A stretch of DNA of 64,000 nt from Microcoleus sp. bin38.metabat.b11b12b14.051. GTDB taxonomy: Bacteria > Cyanobacteriota > Cyanobacteriia > Cyanobacteriales > Microcoleaceae. Under the pieces are notes generated by a model. That model did not search any database. It was not told the DNA's origin and worked only from the letters and a program-made list of their open reading frames with translations. The stretch is taken from assembly GCF_013299165.1 (NCBI RefSeq), contig NZ_JAAFKD010000022.1:47617-111616 (forward strand). Reading direction: 5' to 3'. Below are positions 36,603-45,941 of this stretch, piece after piece. The position numbers were made by a program, and so were the translations under genes. Positions within the stretch are counted from its first letter, which is position 1. Every line of letters starts with the position of its first letter.

Positions 36603-37121
36603 ATGAATTTGCCTAATTTGATTACTTTTTCTCGCTTGCTGGGAGTGCCTTTTCTGCTCTACGGTTTGTACGATCCAAGCGACCAAAGCCGCTGGATTTG
36701 TACCGCGATTTTTGTGGTAGCCGCGGCTACAGATTGGCTGGACGGCTATTTGGCTAGGAAGCTGAATCAAATTACCGATTTGGGAAAGTTTCTCGACCCT
36801 TTGGTAGATAAATTGTTGGTGCTGGCGCCGCTGTTAGTATTGATAGAGTTGGGTAAAGTCCCGGCTTGGGCAGTGTTTTTAATTTTGGGGCGGGAGTTGA
36901 CAATTGCTGGGTGGCGTGTTAATAAAACCACGATTTCGGGAGCGAATATTTGGGGTAAATTGAAGACGGTTAGTCAGATTGTGGCGATCGCACTTTTAAT
37001 CGCTCCCCTGTCCTCCGCCTGGAACTTTCCGGCATTAATTGCGTTTTGGGTTTCTGTGGCTTTAACATTGATTTCTGGCGCTATTTATCTGTGGCCGTCC
37101 CAGACTGCTGAGGAAAAGTAA
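36603..37121 (+). CDS. pgsA: CDP-diacylglycerol-glycerol-3-phosphate 3-phosphatidyltransferase
   Basis: This enzyme makes phosphatidylglycerol phosphate, the precursor of phosphatidylglycerol, a lipid required for photosystem II. It has 172 residues, the usual length. It begins MNLPNLITFSRLLGVPFLL. The CDP-alcohol phosphotransferase motif D-G-x2-A-R-x8-G-x3-D-x3-D is complete in DWLDGYLARKL, then DLGKFLDPLVDK, at residues about 40-67. GRELTIAGWRVNK follows. At least four membrane helices are visible. The start codon follows a heptamer tract without a Shine-Dalgarno. Confidence 0.95.
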   Translation: MNLPNLITFSRLLGVPFLLYGLYDPSDQSRWICTAIFVVAAATDWLDGYLARKLNQITDLGKFLDPLVDKLLVLAPLLVLIELGKVPAWAVFLILGRELTIAGWRVNKTTISGANIWGKLKTVSQIVAIALLIAPLSSAWNFPALIAFWVSVALTLISGAIYLWPSQTAEEK

Positions 37122-37132
37122 GGAGTTTGCTA

Positions 37133-37236
37133 TATAGCGTTTCTCAGAAAGATGAGGTATGCCGAGATGCTGCAACCCTTGCAGCAGCGATCTTTTCGGT
37201 CAAGATTCGTACCTCACCTTAGTGAGAAAGGCTATA
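37133..37236. repeat. Inverted-repeat element of about 104 bp
   Basis: TATAGCGTTTCTCAGAAAGA and the bases TGAGGTA after it (37133-37159) are nearly complementary to TACCTCACCTTAGTGAGAAA plus GGCTATA (37210-37236). The loop carries GCTGCAACCCTTGCAGC, itself a hairpin. Size and ends resemble a MITE. A partial relative (ACTATAGCCTTTGTCAGAAA) is near 11380. Confidence 0.6.
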
Positions 37237-37357
37237 CAGAACCTCTATGGTATAAGTCCAGAGCAAGTTATAGGTTTAAATGCGAAAATTTTTGTATATC
37301 CAGCAACGGTATGAATCGCGCTGGTACGAAACACCCTATTTTAAATTAGCAACAAAA

Positions 37358-38809
37358 ATGAACTTAGGAATTCGGGCTAAATTGCTGGCTAGCTTTGGAG
37401 GGTTGACCGCTTTACTCGCAGTTGTCGGATTTGTTGGTTGGTACAACACAGTTGAATTAGGCAAAGATGCGAAAAAATTGTACACAAATCAAGTTAAGGG
37501 GACTGTGGCTCTAGCCAACGCCGAGTCGGCTTTATGGAAGCTGCGTTACGGCTTCCCACAGTTTATTGTTTTACCAGAAAATCGATCGGACATTTTGAAA
37601 GAACAGCCGAAATTGTACAAAATAATTGACGATAACCTGCGAGAATATGCCGCAGGCGAAATCACACCCGAAGAGCAAGCAGCTTTCGAGAAGGTGCAAG
37701 ATGCTTATCGTAGGTATATTGCAGCCAGACCGAGGTGGTTTGAGTTGGAGCAAGCAGGTAAAATTAAGGAAGCAGCAGAGTATCGCGCGGCGACTACCAC
37801 CCCTTTTGGTGCCGCCACAATTCAGGCTTTTTCACAACTAATCGAACTCCAGCGAAAAGTCGGTGAAGAAAAAAATCATCAAATTGAAACCAAGATCGAG
37901 CGTTTAAGTATTTTGCTACTGTGTACTCTGATCTTGAGTTTGTTTAGCGCAGCAGTCTTGACGGCGATCGTCAGTCGCGACATAGTTAACCCTATAGTAC
38001 AATCTGTCAAGAAGATTGCCTCTTCTTCCAGGCAAATCACTGGCGCAGTTGCTCAGCAGGAATCTACTATATCTCAGCAAGCTAATGTTGTGAATCAAAC
38101 GACGGCGACGATGAACGAGTTAAGTGTTGCTTCATCGATGTCAGCCAAGCAAGCAGAAGCATCAGCAGTCTCTGCCCATCAAGCGCTGACATTAGCTGAA
38201 TCCGGCAATCAATCTGTAGAAAACACGATGCAGGGGATAGTCACTCTTCAAGAAAAAGTAGGTGCGATCGCCAAACAGATTAACGACTTGAACGAAAATG
38301 CTGTTAAAATTAGTGGAATTTCTGAGTTGGTAGCGGATCTCGCCAACCAAACGAATATGCTGGCTCTCAATGCTGCTGTAGAAGCAGTCCGTGCTGGGGA
38401 AAACGGCAACGGTTTTGCTGTAGTCGCCACCGAAATTCGCCGATTAGCCGATCGCAGCAAACAATCAGCCGAGAACATTAATGATCTAGTTAAAGAAATT
38501 AAAGTTGCGATCGGCAAGACGGCGATGGTAACGGATGAAGGTTCACAAACAGCAGCACAAGCAATTAAACAAGCTGAAGGGACAAAAAAAAATTTCGCCG
38601 GTGTAGCAGAGTCGATAGACAAGGTATTTTTGAACAATCAACAAATTGCGATGAATGCTAACCAACAGGCGATCGCAATTCAAGAAGTGCTCGAAGCCAT
38701 GAACAATGTTAATTTAGGAGCAACAGAAACGGCTACTAACCTCGATCTAGTTAAATTAAGCACAGATCAGCTAAACCAAACCGCAGCAGAACTTAAGAAG
38801 CTATCTTGA
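37358..38809 (+). CDS. Methyl-accepting chemotaxis protein
   Basis: This is a chemoreceptor of 483 residues that relays an extracellular signal to a CheA-type kinase. I start it at ATG 37358 (MNLGIRAKLLASFGG), where the first membrane helix (LTALLAVVGFVGWY) follows as in related receptors. The frame is open from 37280, but those 26 residues look unlike a signal anchor. The periplasmic part, about 150 residues, is a four-helix-bundle-type sensor. The second helix is LLCTLILSLFSAAVLTAIV. The signalling tip is QTNMLALNAAVEAVRAGENG and GFAVVATEIRRLADRS. No che genes are in this window. The TGA stop is the start of a heptamer repeat. Confidence 0.9.
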   Translation: MNLGIRAKLLASFGGLTALLAVVGFVGWYNTVELGKDAKKLYTNQVKGTVALANAESALWKLRYGFPQFIVLPENRSDILKEQPKLYKIIDDNLREYAAGEITPEEQAAFEKVQDAYRRYIAARPRWFELEQAGKIKEAAEYRAATTTPFGAATIQAFSQLIELQRKVGEEKNHQIETKIERLSILLLCTLILSLFSAAVLTAIVSRDIVNPIVQSVKKIASSSRQITGAVAQQESTISQQANVVNQTTATMNELSVASSMSAKQAEASAVSAHQALTLAESGNQSVENTMQGIVTLQEKVGAIAKQINDLNENAVKISGISELVADLANQTNMLALNAAVEAVRAGENGNGFAVVATEIRRLADRSKQSAENINDLVKEIKVAIGKTAMVTDEGSQTAAQAIKQAEGTKKNFAGVAESIDKVFLNNQQIAMNANQQAIAIQEVLEAMNNVNLGATETATNLDLVKLSTDQLNQTAAELKKLS

Positions 38810-38990
38810 CAGTTGACAATTGACAGTTAACAGTTGACAGTTGACAGTTGACAGTTAACAGTTAACAGTTGACAGTTGACAGCGTTAAACAATTGACAGT
38901 TAACTGTTGACAGTTAACAGTTAACAGTTAACAGTTGACAGTTGACAGTTGACAGCGTTAAACAGTTGACAGTTGACCGTTGACTGAAGG
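38806..38990. repeat. Heptamer tract TTGACAG/TTAACAG
   Basis: About 22 units of TTGACAG and TTAACAG follow the receptor gene and supply its TGA stop at 38807-38809. Two AGCGTTAAAC blocks interrupt it (near 38881 and 38953). Confidence 0.9.
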
Positions 38991-39013
38991 AACAAGCAAC
39001 AAGGAAGCCGTAG

Positions 39014-39072
39014 GGTGCGTCGCCATTGTTTCATTCCTTGCATAAAGAGCGACAATCTAATAGCGACGCACC
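39014..39072. repeat. GGTGCGTC hairpin element, copy 2
   Basis: GGTGCGTCGC (39014-39023) pairs perfectly with GCGACGCACC (39063-39072). The interior GCCATTGTTTCATTCCTTGC matches copy 3 at 43433-43493 (GCCATTCTTTAATCCCTTGC), so the whole unit and not only the stem is repeated. Confidence 0.8.
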
Positions 39073-39108
39073 TCAGAAAGCTGATTCACTCTACAAACTT
39101 CGATATAT

Positions 39109-39222
39109 TTGTAGGGACACGGCATTGCCATGTCCTAATCTCTACAAAATATTTGTAGGGACACGGCAATGCCGTGTCCTAATCTTCGATATATTTGTAG
39201 GGACACGGCATTGCCGTTTCCT
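39109..39222. repeat. GGGACACGGCATTGCCGTGTCC repeat, three copies
   Basis: Three units of TTTGTAGGGACACGGCATTG start near 39109, 39153 and 39196. Each folds into the hairpin GGGACACGGCA/TGCCGTGTCC; the copy at 39158-39180 is perfect, while the others carry CCATGTCC and CCGTTTCC. It lies just after the end of flv1. Confidence 0.88.
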
Positions 39223-39231
39223 AATCGCAGC

Positions 39232-40977
39232 TTAATAATGACTCCCAGACTTGCGGTAATGCACCGCTGTCACCCCGTCATTTTTGAGCAAATGACCGTT
39301 TTCAACTGCTGCATAAACTACCCAATGATCGCCACATTCCATCCGACCAATTACTTCGCATTCCAGATAAGCTAAAGCATCAGTCAAAACCGGACAGCCG
39401 TTGCTAGCTTCGGTTGTTTCGACTCCGGCAAATCTGTCTTCTCCCGGAGCAAAGTTTTTCATGAAATACTTACGCAACTGTCGTCCTTCTGCTAATATAT
39501 TCAAGACAAATTTATCTCCGGCGTACATCAAAGCTTCGATCGCCCGATCCTTCGCTACAGCAATCGTCAAACCCGGAGGGCTAAACGTGGCTTGCGACAC
39601 CCACGAAGCCAACATCGCACTTGTAACATCTCCTCGCCGCGCCGACAGTACGCACAGCGAACCTACCAATCTTCCTACAGCTTGTTCCGTGCGATCGCTC
39701 CCACCAGTCAACTGAGGTTTCGGCGCCCGCAATTTTTGCGACTTAATCAAAGCTTGAGCAAAATCGGTTCCCGCCTCTTTGCACTCGTGAATCGTCGCCG
39801 CCGTCGGCTTAAACTTCGCTCGAATCGGCTCAAATCCGATGCGATAGCCAGCATCTTTTAATTTTCCTTCAACTAAGTCGATCGCCTCTCCACTCCAGCC
39901 AAAAGAACCGAAAACCCCCGCTAACTTGCTTTTAGTTGCGGTAGATAACACAATTCCCAAAGCAGTTTGAATTTGCGTCGGTGCGTGTCCGGCTAGCGTC
40001 GGAGTACCGATGATAAATCCGGCGCATTTCTCGATCGCCTCTTTAATTTCTCCCGGTTCTGCAAATTCGCAGTTGATAGTTTCTACAGCAACACCGGCTT
40101 TCGTAATGCCTTTGGCGATCGCCTGCGCTAGAGTCGCCGTATTGCCGTAAGCCGAAGCATAAATCAAAGCAACTGTCAAGTCTTTAGAATTTTGTTGTTG
40201 GCTCCATTCCCGATACAAATTGCTCAATTCGTGGAGGCCGTAACGGACGATCGGGCCGTGACCGGGAGCATAAAATGCTGCTGTTAAATCAGCTAATTTA
40301 TCCATTGCCGTCAGCACTTGTTTCGCCTGAGAAGCGTGCAGAGAATCATAATAATAGCGCCGATCTTCGCTGTAAACGCTCCACCCTTCATCAAATACTT
40401 GATCGCCGCAAACGTGAGAACCAAAAAATTTGTCAGTGAACACGATGGTAGTTTGCCGATCGTAGGTGCAAAGTTCGTCAGGCCAGCGGGGAGTCGGAGT
40501 CGCCAGGAATTTTAATTTGTGGCCTTTTCCTAAATCGAGAGTTTCTTCACCCCGAACGATCAAAATATTTAACTGTTGTTCGGGAAAAGCCGATCGCAAA
40601 CCAATCGCGGCTGGATTCGTACAAACAAAAGCTACTTCAGGAGCCAATTCTAACAAAGCTTTAATTGTCACGGCTCTGTTAGCGTTAAAATGCCCCAAAA
40701 TCACGTAATCTAGCTTGGTCAAATCTAGTCGCTGCTGCAAACAATCTAGATAATTTTGGGTGAAAGATTCCCCCGGCGGGTCGAACAAAGCAGTTTTGTC
40801 GGCTTGTATGATATAGCTATTTGCTGTTGTCCCCTTTTGCAGGGAATATTCTACTTCAAATTTGAGTCTTTCCCAAGTGCGCGATCGCACCATAAATGTA
40901 TCAAGTGCGATCGGGATAAATTGCACGTCGCGGGGTCTGGCATTAGATGCGAGTGTCGGAGTCAAAGTGTTAGTCAT
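39232..40977 (-). CDS. flv1: Flavodiiron protein Flv1
   Basis: Flv1 acts with Flv3 to reduce oxygen to water with electrons from photosystem I, protecting it under fluctuating light. I start at ATG 40975-40977 (MTNTLTPTLASNARP), 581 residues, with AGGTG eight bases upstream. Three domains follow in order: a metallo-beta-lactamase-like domain (about 30-260), flavodoxin (about 270-420; LIYASAYGNTATLAQAI) and the flavin reductase domain that marks the cyanobacterial type (about 435-581). The diiron site is not canonical: it reads GHFNANR where active enzymes have H-x-E-x-D-H, and RWPD where Flv3 has HWPD. That pattern fits Flv1. It follows flv3 on the same strand after 398 bases. Confidence 0.87.
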   Translation of the reverse strand: MTNTLTPTLASNARPRDVQFIPIALDTFMVRSRTWERLKFEVEYSLQKGTTANSYIIQADKTALFDPPGESFTQNYLDCLQQRLDLTKLDYVILGHFNANRAVTIKALLELAPEVAFVCTNPAAIGLRSAFPEQQLNILIVRGEETLDLGKGHKLKFLATPTPRWPDELCTYDRQTTIVFTDKFFGSHVCGDQVFDEGWSVYSEDRRYYYDSLHASQAKQVLTAMDKLADLTAAFYAPGHGPIVRYGLHELSNLYREWSQQQNSKDLTVALIYASAYGNTATLAQAIAKGITKAGVAVETINCEFAEPGEIKEAIEKCAGFIIGTPTLAGHAPTQIQTALGIVLSTATKSKLAGVFGSFGWSGEAIDLVEGKLKDAGYRIGFEPIRAKFKPTAATIHECKEAGTDFAQALIKSQKLRAPKPQLTGGSDRTEQAVGRLVGSLCVLSARRGDVTSAMLASWVSQATFSPPGLTIAVAKDRAIEALMYAGDKFVLNILAEGRQLRKYFMKNFAPGEDRFAGVETTEASNGCPVLTDALAYLECEVIGRMECGDHWVVYAAVENGHLLKNDGVTAVHYRKSGSHY

Positions 40978-41384
40978 TAATTGCACCTATATAGCAGTTG
41001 ACAGTTGACAGTTGATAGTTGACAGTTACATAGCACTTGACAGTTGATAGTTACACCGTTTATGGGTTATGGTTTGCGGCTCTATTCATGACGCATTTAT
41101 ATCCTAAGTAATGTGTCGGTTCCTATATTAAGTTTCCTGTGGGGATGGAATTGCTGTTGTGAATGAGATTTAGATTTTTTTTAACCGCAGAGGGCGCAGA
41201 GAACGCAGAGGAAGAAAGAAAGGAATAGAGAAAGCAATCAAGAAAAGCAACTGTTTCCGTTGCCGAACTTAAGTCTTCCTAACATCCGTTACCGAACTTC
41301 CCTCTTCCTTCTTCTCTCCGACTAAGGACTTAGAACTAATCACTAATGACCACTGACTAATCACTAATGACCACTGACTAATCA
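40978..41384. other. Spacer between flv3 and flv1 with heptamer tracts
   Basis: The spacer holds a TTGACAG/TTGATAG tract (about 40993-41052) and a TAATCACTAATGACCACTGAC tract (about 41335-41390) that overlaps the flv3 stop. A generic stretch with CCGCAGAGGGCGCAGAGAAC (41183-41210) is a known type of dispersed repeat. No gene is seen. Confidence 0.6.
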
Positions 41385-43112
41385 CTAATAGTGATTTCCG
41401 ACTTTGCGGTGGTGAACTGCCGGCAATGCTTCAGGATGGGATACGCGGCCGCTATCGACGATCGCATATACGATATGATGATCCGAAAGTTCCATCCGGC
41501 TGACTACTTCGCATTCCATATAAGCCAAAGCATCTGTCAAAATCGGAGAACCGTTGCTAGCGGGTTGAGTTTTGACTCCAGCAAATCGATCGGCACCCGG
41601 AGCAAAACGCTTCAAAAAGTGCTTCATCAGGCTTTGATAATTGCCTTCTTCCAGCACGTTGAGAACAAATTTATCGCCCGCGTGCATCATCGATTCGATC
41701 GCCCGATCCTTAGCCACTGCTATTGTTAAACCCAGCGGTTTAAAACTAGCCTGCGTCACCCAAGAAGCCAACATCGCACTGCTAACCTCGCCTTTTTGAG
41801 CAGTAATAATGTACAATCCGCCGCTGATGCGTCCCAAAGCTTTATCAACATCGCTATCGAGGGATTTCATCTGTTTGACAGCCTTGTCTCGCGACAGCCA
41901 CTGTCCCAAGTCGGTGCCGGCTTCATCGCAAAGCTGATAAATTGCTTCTGTGGGCGCATCTTTAATCAAAATGTTGGGAAATGCTTCTTTCAAACCCAAC
42001 TCTTTGAACTTGTTTCGCAGCGGATAAACCGATGCGTCATCACCGCCGCCGGACTCGCACAAACCGAAGGATTGTTTGTTGTTAGCAGCAACTAAAATTG
42101 TATTGATAGCAGCTTCGGCATTCTCCGCAGCAGCGCCATTACTCGGCGGGGAACAAATTACAATCCCCCCAGCGCTACCGACAAGTTCCCGAACTTCTTG
42201 TAAATCGGCGATTTTCAAATCGATCATTTCGACGGCGACACCGGTTTTGGTAATCCCGTGGGCGATCGCTTGGCTGAGTCGATCGCTAAATCCGTAATCG
42301 GAAGTGTAAAATACCGCTACAGTGGTTTCTGACTTAGCTTGAGCTTGGCTCCACTTTTTGTAACGTCCGGTAAGTTCGGCTACATTGTAGCGCAGTAGCG
42401 GCCCGTGACCGGTCGCCACCGTACCAATTTCTCCCAACTCGGCCATCCGCTTCATTGCACTCAGTACCGATCGAGCATTAGGAGCCATCAAACACTCATA
42501 ATAAAAGTGATAATCCTCCTCAACCGCAGCTAAATCGTCATCGTAGGTGCTGTCAGAACAGTAGTGCATCCCAAAAGCATCGCAAGTGAACATCACCTGA
42601 GTTTTGCTATCGTAGCTGAAAATAGTATCAGGCCAGTGCAAATTCGGCGCCGACACAAATTCGACAACGTGGCCGTTTCCTAAATCTAGTTTGTCCCCAT
42701 TTTTCACGACAAGTCGCTCAAACGGCTGGTGTACAAGGTTCTCTAAAAATTGAATTGCTACCTTCGCCCCCACGACAATCGCCTGCGGTGCCAAAGCCAG
42801 CACATCTTTGACCAAACCGCTGTGGTCTGGTTCCGTGTGGCTGATAATTAAATAATCAATCTGTTTCGGGTCAATTTCCCCCGTCAGAGTCTCCATATAT
42901 TGCTGGCGGAACTTCTCGTGCGACGTATCGACGAGGGCAGTTTTTTCGCCACGAATGATGAAAGAGTTGTAAGTTGTACCGTTTTTGAGCCCGAATTCGA
43001 TGTCAAAGCGGTCTCTATCCCAGTCCAGGCATCGAATTGCCGTTGTATCAGAGGCAATTTCGACTTTTTCCACCGTCAATCTGCGTTGGACTCGTTCAGT
43101 CAGGGCTACCAT
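41385..43112 (-). CDS. flv3: Flavodiiron protein Flv3
   Basis: This is the partner of Flv1 in the light-dependent reduction of oxygen to water. It has 575 residues. The start codon has an excellent AAGGAGG. The first domain has the complete diiron motif SHTEPDHSG, HWPDTIF and ATGHGPLLR. The flavodoxin domain (about 260-405) has VFYTSDYGFSDRLSQ. The flavin reductase domain runs to the end (SSAMLASWVTQASFKPLGLT). The segment IRCLDWDRDRFDIEFGL near the N-terminus matches what I know of Synechocystis Flv3 closely. The TAG/TAA region at its end lies in a heptamer tract. Confidence 0.92.
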   Translation of the reverse strand: MVALTERVQRRLTVEKVEIASDTTAIRCLDWDRDRFDIEFGLKNGTTYNSFIIRGEKTALVDTSHEKFRQQYMETLTGEIDPKQIDYLIISHTEPDHSGLVKDVLALAPQAIVVGAKVAIQFLENLVHQPFERLVVKNGDKLDLGNGHVVEFVSAPNLHWPDTIFSYDSKTQVMFTCDAFGMHYCSDSTYDDDLAAVEEDYHFYYECLMAPNARSVLSAMKRMAELGEIGTVATGHGPLLRYNVAELTGRYKKWSQAQAKSETTVAVFYTSDYGFSDRLSQAIAHGITKTGVAVEMIDLKIADLQEVRELVGSAGGIVICSPPSNGAAAENAEAAINTILVAANNKQSFGLCESGGGDDASVYPLRNKFKELGLKEAFPNILIKDAPTEAIYQLCDEAGTDLGQWLSRDKAVKQMKSLDSDVDKALGRISGGLYIITAQKGEVSSAMLASWVTQASFKPLGLTIAVAKDRAIESMMHAGDKFVLNVLEEGNYQSLMKHFLKRFAPGADRFAGVKTQPASNGSPILTDALAYMECEVVSRMELSDHHIVYAIVDSGRVSHPEALPAVHHRKVGNHY

Positions 43113-43344
43113 ACTCTGCCTCCTTGTCTGTTATCCATTACCTTATTGTTTCCATTCTGACACGTTTCTTTTGTAAATCTTTATAAAATTTCTTATGAGG
43201 GAGTTAAGTAACTTCAAAGTTATTAATGTATGCAGCGGACGATTCCTACCGGATAGCTTCGCTTTACGCCAGCTTTTGCACAAATCTACCGATTGGGTAT
43301 TGACAAAATTCAAATTTTACAAGCCGAGCTTTTACATAAATTGA

Positions 43345-43493
43345 ACCGATATAGAACTCAGAAACCCAGTTTCTGGCTAAATTTCTCGTTCCTGCTACCA
43401 AAACTCGTAGCAACCGGGTTTCTAGTATTTGCAGGATGCGTCGCCATTCTTTAATCCCTTGCATCCCATCGACTTTTCGAGCGGCGGCGCACC
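43345..43493. repeat. Palindromic cluster: GAAACC element and GGTGCGTC copy 3
   Basis: CAGAAACCCAGTTTCTGG and GCAACCGGGTTTCT (about 43360-43420) belong to the AACCGGTTTC family. The stretch 43433-43493 is a diverged third copy of the GGTGCGTC element (AGGATGCGTCGCC...GGCGGCGCACCT). No gene is seen between flv3 and the downstream kinase (43113-43523). Confidence 0.65.
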
Positions 43494-43523
43494 TTTACCT
43501 TTACAACCAACTAATTATCGATC

Positions 43524-45620
43524 TCAAGCCTTCTGATTTGTCAGCGGTAACTCCACAATCAACTCAGTTCCTTCGCCCACCTGACTGACGCACCGAATCC
43601 GGCCACCGTGAGCTTGCACAATTACTTGATAGCACACCGAAAGTCCCAACCCCGTACCTTTCCCGACAGGTTTAGTGGTAAAAAACGGGTCAAAAATTTT
43701 GTCTTGAATTGCCGCTGGAATGCCATTTCCCGTATCGCGGACAGAGATTGTTACCCAGTCGGGTTCGCTTTGCCAACTGCGGATGGTTAATTCCCCCGGT
43801 TGGCCCGCTGAGGCGATCGCATCTAAAGCATTGTCCAGCAAATTATAAAATACTTGGTTGATTTGACCGGCATGACATTTTATTCGTGGCAACTTTCCGT
43901 ATTGTTTGTCAATTTTGATATTTGTTTTCAGCTTATTTTGCAGCATCAACAAACTGCTTTCTAAACCTTCATGCAAATCGACAGCTTTAAATTCAGCGTG
44001 GTCTAAGCGAGAAAAACTTCGCAGCGTTGTCACGATCGAGCGAATCCTGCTACTGCCTTCCCGCATCGAATTGAGCAGTTTACTAAAATCTTCTCGGACG
44101 TAATCGAGTTCTAGTTCTTCATTGATTCTGACAATTGTTTCCATGGCTTCCGGGCAGGCATTTCCGCACAATTCGAGAGCTTCGTTTAAGATTTTGAAAT
44201 ATTCTTGAGCGTGAAACAAGTTAGCGTGGATAAAATTGTTGGCGTTGTTAATTTCGTGAGCAATTCCCGCCACCATTTGCCCCAAGCCCGACATTTTTTC
44301 GGTTTGAATCAATTGCTGTTGAGTCGATCGCAATTCTTGCATGGCGGCTTGCAATTGCTGGGTTTGAGCTTGAGATTTGACCGCAGCTTCTCGGACTTTG
44401 CTGTAAAGTTCTGCTTGCTGGATGGCGATCGCCATTTGATCGGCTAGCTGCGCCAGCAATTCCATTTCTTGGCGCTGCCAACTCCGGGTATCGTGGCATT
44501 CGTGAGCAATCAACAAACCCCAGAGTTTACCGGGAAATTTTAAATGATAATTTGTGTCTGTAGCAACTGAATTTTCTTCGCTTCTGGATGTAACAATCGG
44601 TACGATCAGATTAGCTTTTACTTGCAAACTGTCTAAGAAATTAACGTGACAAGGCTCTAAACCTGCATTAAAAATATCATTAATTGCTTTGACTCGCCCT
44701 TGCTGGTAAAGATCTGCGTAATCTCCCCTAAAACACTTATCTGCCCCCATATCTCCTAAAATAGAAGGCCAAGGAACCGTCATATCTTCAACGACAACTT
44801 TTCCTTGCCAGTTGTCATCAAATTGGTAGATAATTACTCGATCGCAGTGCAACAGTTGGCGGACTTCCCTCACCGCTGTTTGCAGGATAGTTCCCAGATC
44901 CAGGGTACTGCGAATTTGGTTGCCGATCAGGCGCAACAGCGATTCTTTTTCGGCTTGACGGCAGGTTTTGCTGTAGAGTTTGGCTTGATTGATCGCGATC
45001 GCCAGTTGCGATGCTACCCCTTCTAAAAGTTGCTGTTCCCAATCAGTCCATTCGCGTTGGCGATCGCACTGATGCAAGCCAATTATGCCATTTACTTCAC
45101 CTTGATAGCGAGTTGCGACTGCCAGCATCGACTGAATTTCCAAAGCTTCGGCAATTTTTCGGGTTTGTGAGTTCAACCCGGGAAAATCGAGAAACTTCGT
45201 CACTGCTAGGGACTCTTGCTGGGACACGACAGCAGTCAAGTGCGGGTTATCAGCCATCGGTACTTTCATTCCCAATTGCATCGGATAATCCCCCGCGTTG
45301 TACTCTCCCCGCGTGACTAAAGTTTTTTCTGTATTAGATTCTTTGACTAAAATACTGGCGCGGCTGCACTGTAGCGCTTGCCCCAGCAACCTGCAAGCCG
45401 ATGTTAAAATCTGTTCTATATCAAGGGTGCTGCGAATTTCGTTATTAATCTCGTTCAGCAAGTTCGATAGCTGAACTTGCTGCTGCATCTGCACTATTAG
45501 GGCTTTTTGTTCGTCTATTTCGGGCAGCGAAAGACCTTCTTCTGGTTTCCAGCTTCCTGATTCTGGCAACCGCGTAGTTAATCTGTGCCAGGAGTTTTCG
45601 TGTTGTATTTTTAAAGACAT
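43524..45620 (-). CDS. Cyanobacteriochrome (DXCF-type) GAF-GAF histidine kinase
   Basis: This is a predicted light-sensing soluble histidine kinase of 698 residues. GAF1 (about 65-215) lacks a chromophore cysteine. GAF2 (about 235-400) is a cyanobacteriochrome domain. It has Cys324-His325 in GLEPCHVNFLDSLQVKANL, the conserved bilin-attachment dyad, and Cys296 in ADKCF, a D-x-C-F motif. The 28-residue gap between the two cysteines equals that in known DXCF photoreceptors, which are blue absorbing in the dark state. Other marks are WPSILGDMG and LWGLLIAHECHDTRSW. A coiled coil follows, then the histidine domain with His455 (GIAHEINNANN) and the ATPase (DTGNGIP, GKGTGLGLSV). No receiver is present. 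It lies downstream of the coaX promoter region, divergent from it. Confidence 0.88.
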   Translation of the reverse strand: MSLKIQHENSWHRLTTRLPESGSWKPEEGLSLPEIDEQKALIVQMQQQVQLSNLLNEINNEIRSTLDIEQILTSACRLLGQALQCSRASILVKESNTEKTLVTRGEYNAGDYPMQLGMKVPMADNPHLTAVVSQQESLAVTKFLDFPGLNSQTRKIAEALEIQSMLAVATRYQGEVNGIIGLHQCDRQREWTDWEQQLLEGVASQLAIAINQAKLYSKTCRQAEKESLLRLIGNQIRSTLDLGTILQTAVREVRQLLHCDRVIIYQFDDNWQGKVVVEDMTVPWPSILGDMGADKCFRGDYADLYQQGRVKAINDIFNAGLEPCHVNFLDSLQVKANLIVPIVTSRSEENSVATDTNYHLKFPGKLWGLLIAHECHDTRSWQRQEMELLAQLADQMAIAIQQAELYSKVREAAVKSQAQTQQLQAAMQELRSTQQQLIQTEKMSGLGQMVAGIAHEINNANNFIHANLFHAQEYFKILNEALELCGNACPEAMETIVRINEELELDYVREDFSKLLNSMREGSSRIRSIVTTLRSFSRLDHAEFKAVDLHEGLESSLLMLQNKLKTNIKIDKQYGKLPRIKCHAGQINQVFYNLLDNALDAIASAGQPGELTIRSWQSEPDWVTISVRDTGNGIPAAIQDKIFDPFFTTKPVGKGTGLGLSVCYQVIVQAHGGRIRCVSQVGEGTELIVELPLTNQKA

Positions 45621-45941
45621 ATTTACTTATTAGCAGTTGTACTGTATTTGGATTGACAATGATTTTTTACACATTTGCTTGCCCCGCCTTGAGTTCAACC
45701 GCCACTACTAGGAGTTTTGGCATATATTAAGACATTATAAATGATGCTGACCGACCATAGCAATTATTTGCTTTACAAATATTTATAAAAATAAATTAGG
45801 TGTTCTGTAGCCGAACATACTAATTAAGCGGGCGCCGTTGAAATTCGTCAAATATCAATTAGATTTACCCGCTAGGTTAAGGGAATAAAATTAATCTAAA
45901 ATCTATCTTTAGTTCAATGTTAGCGCTCGCGCTCGATCGAC
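45621..45941. other. 321-bp spacer between divergent kinase and coaX
   Basis: The spacer should carry two promoters. It is AT-rich, with no repeat units and no gene. No conserved operator is recognised. Confidence 0.35.
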
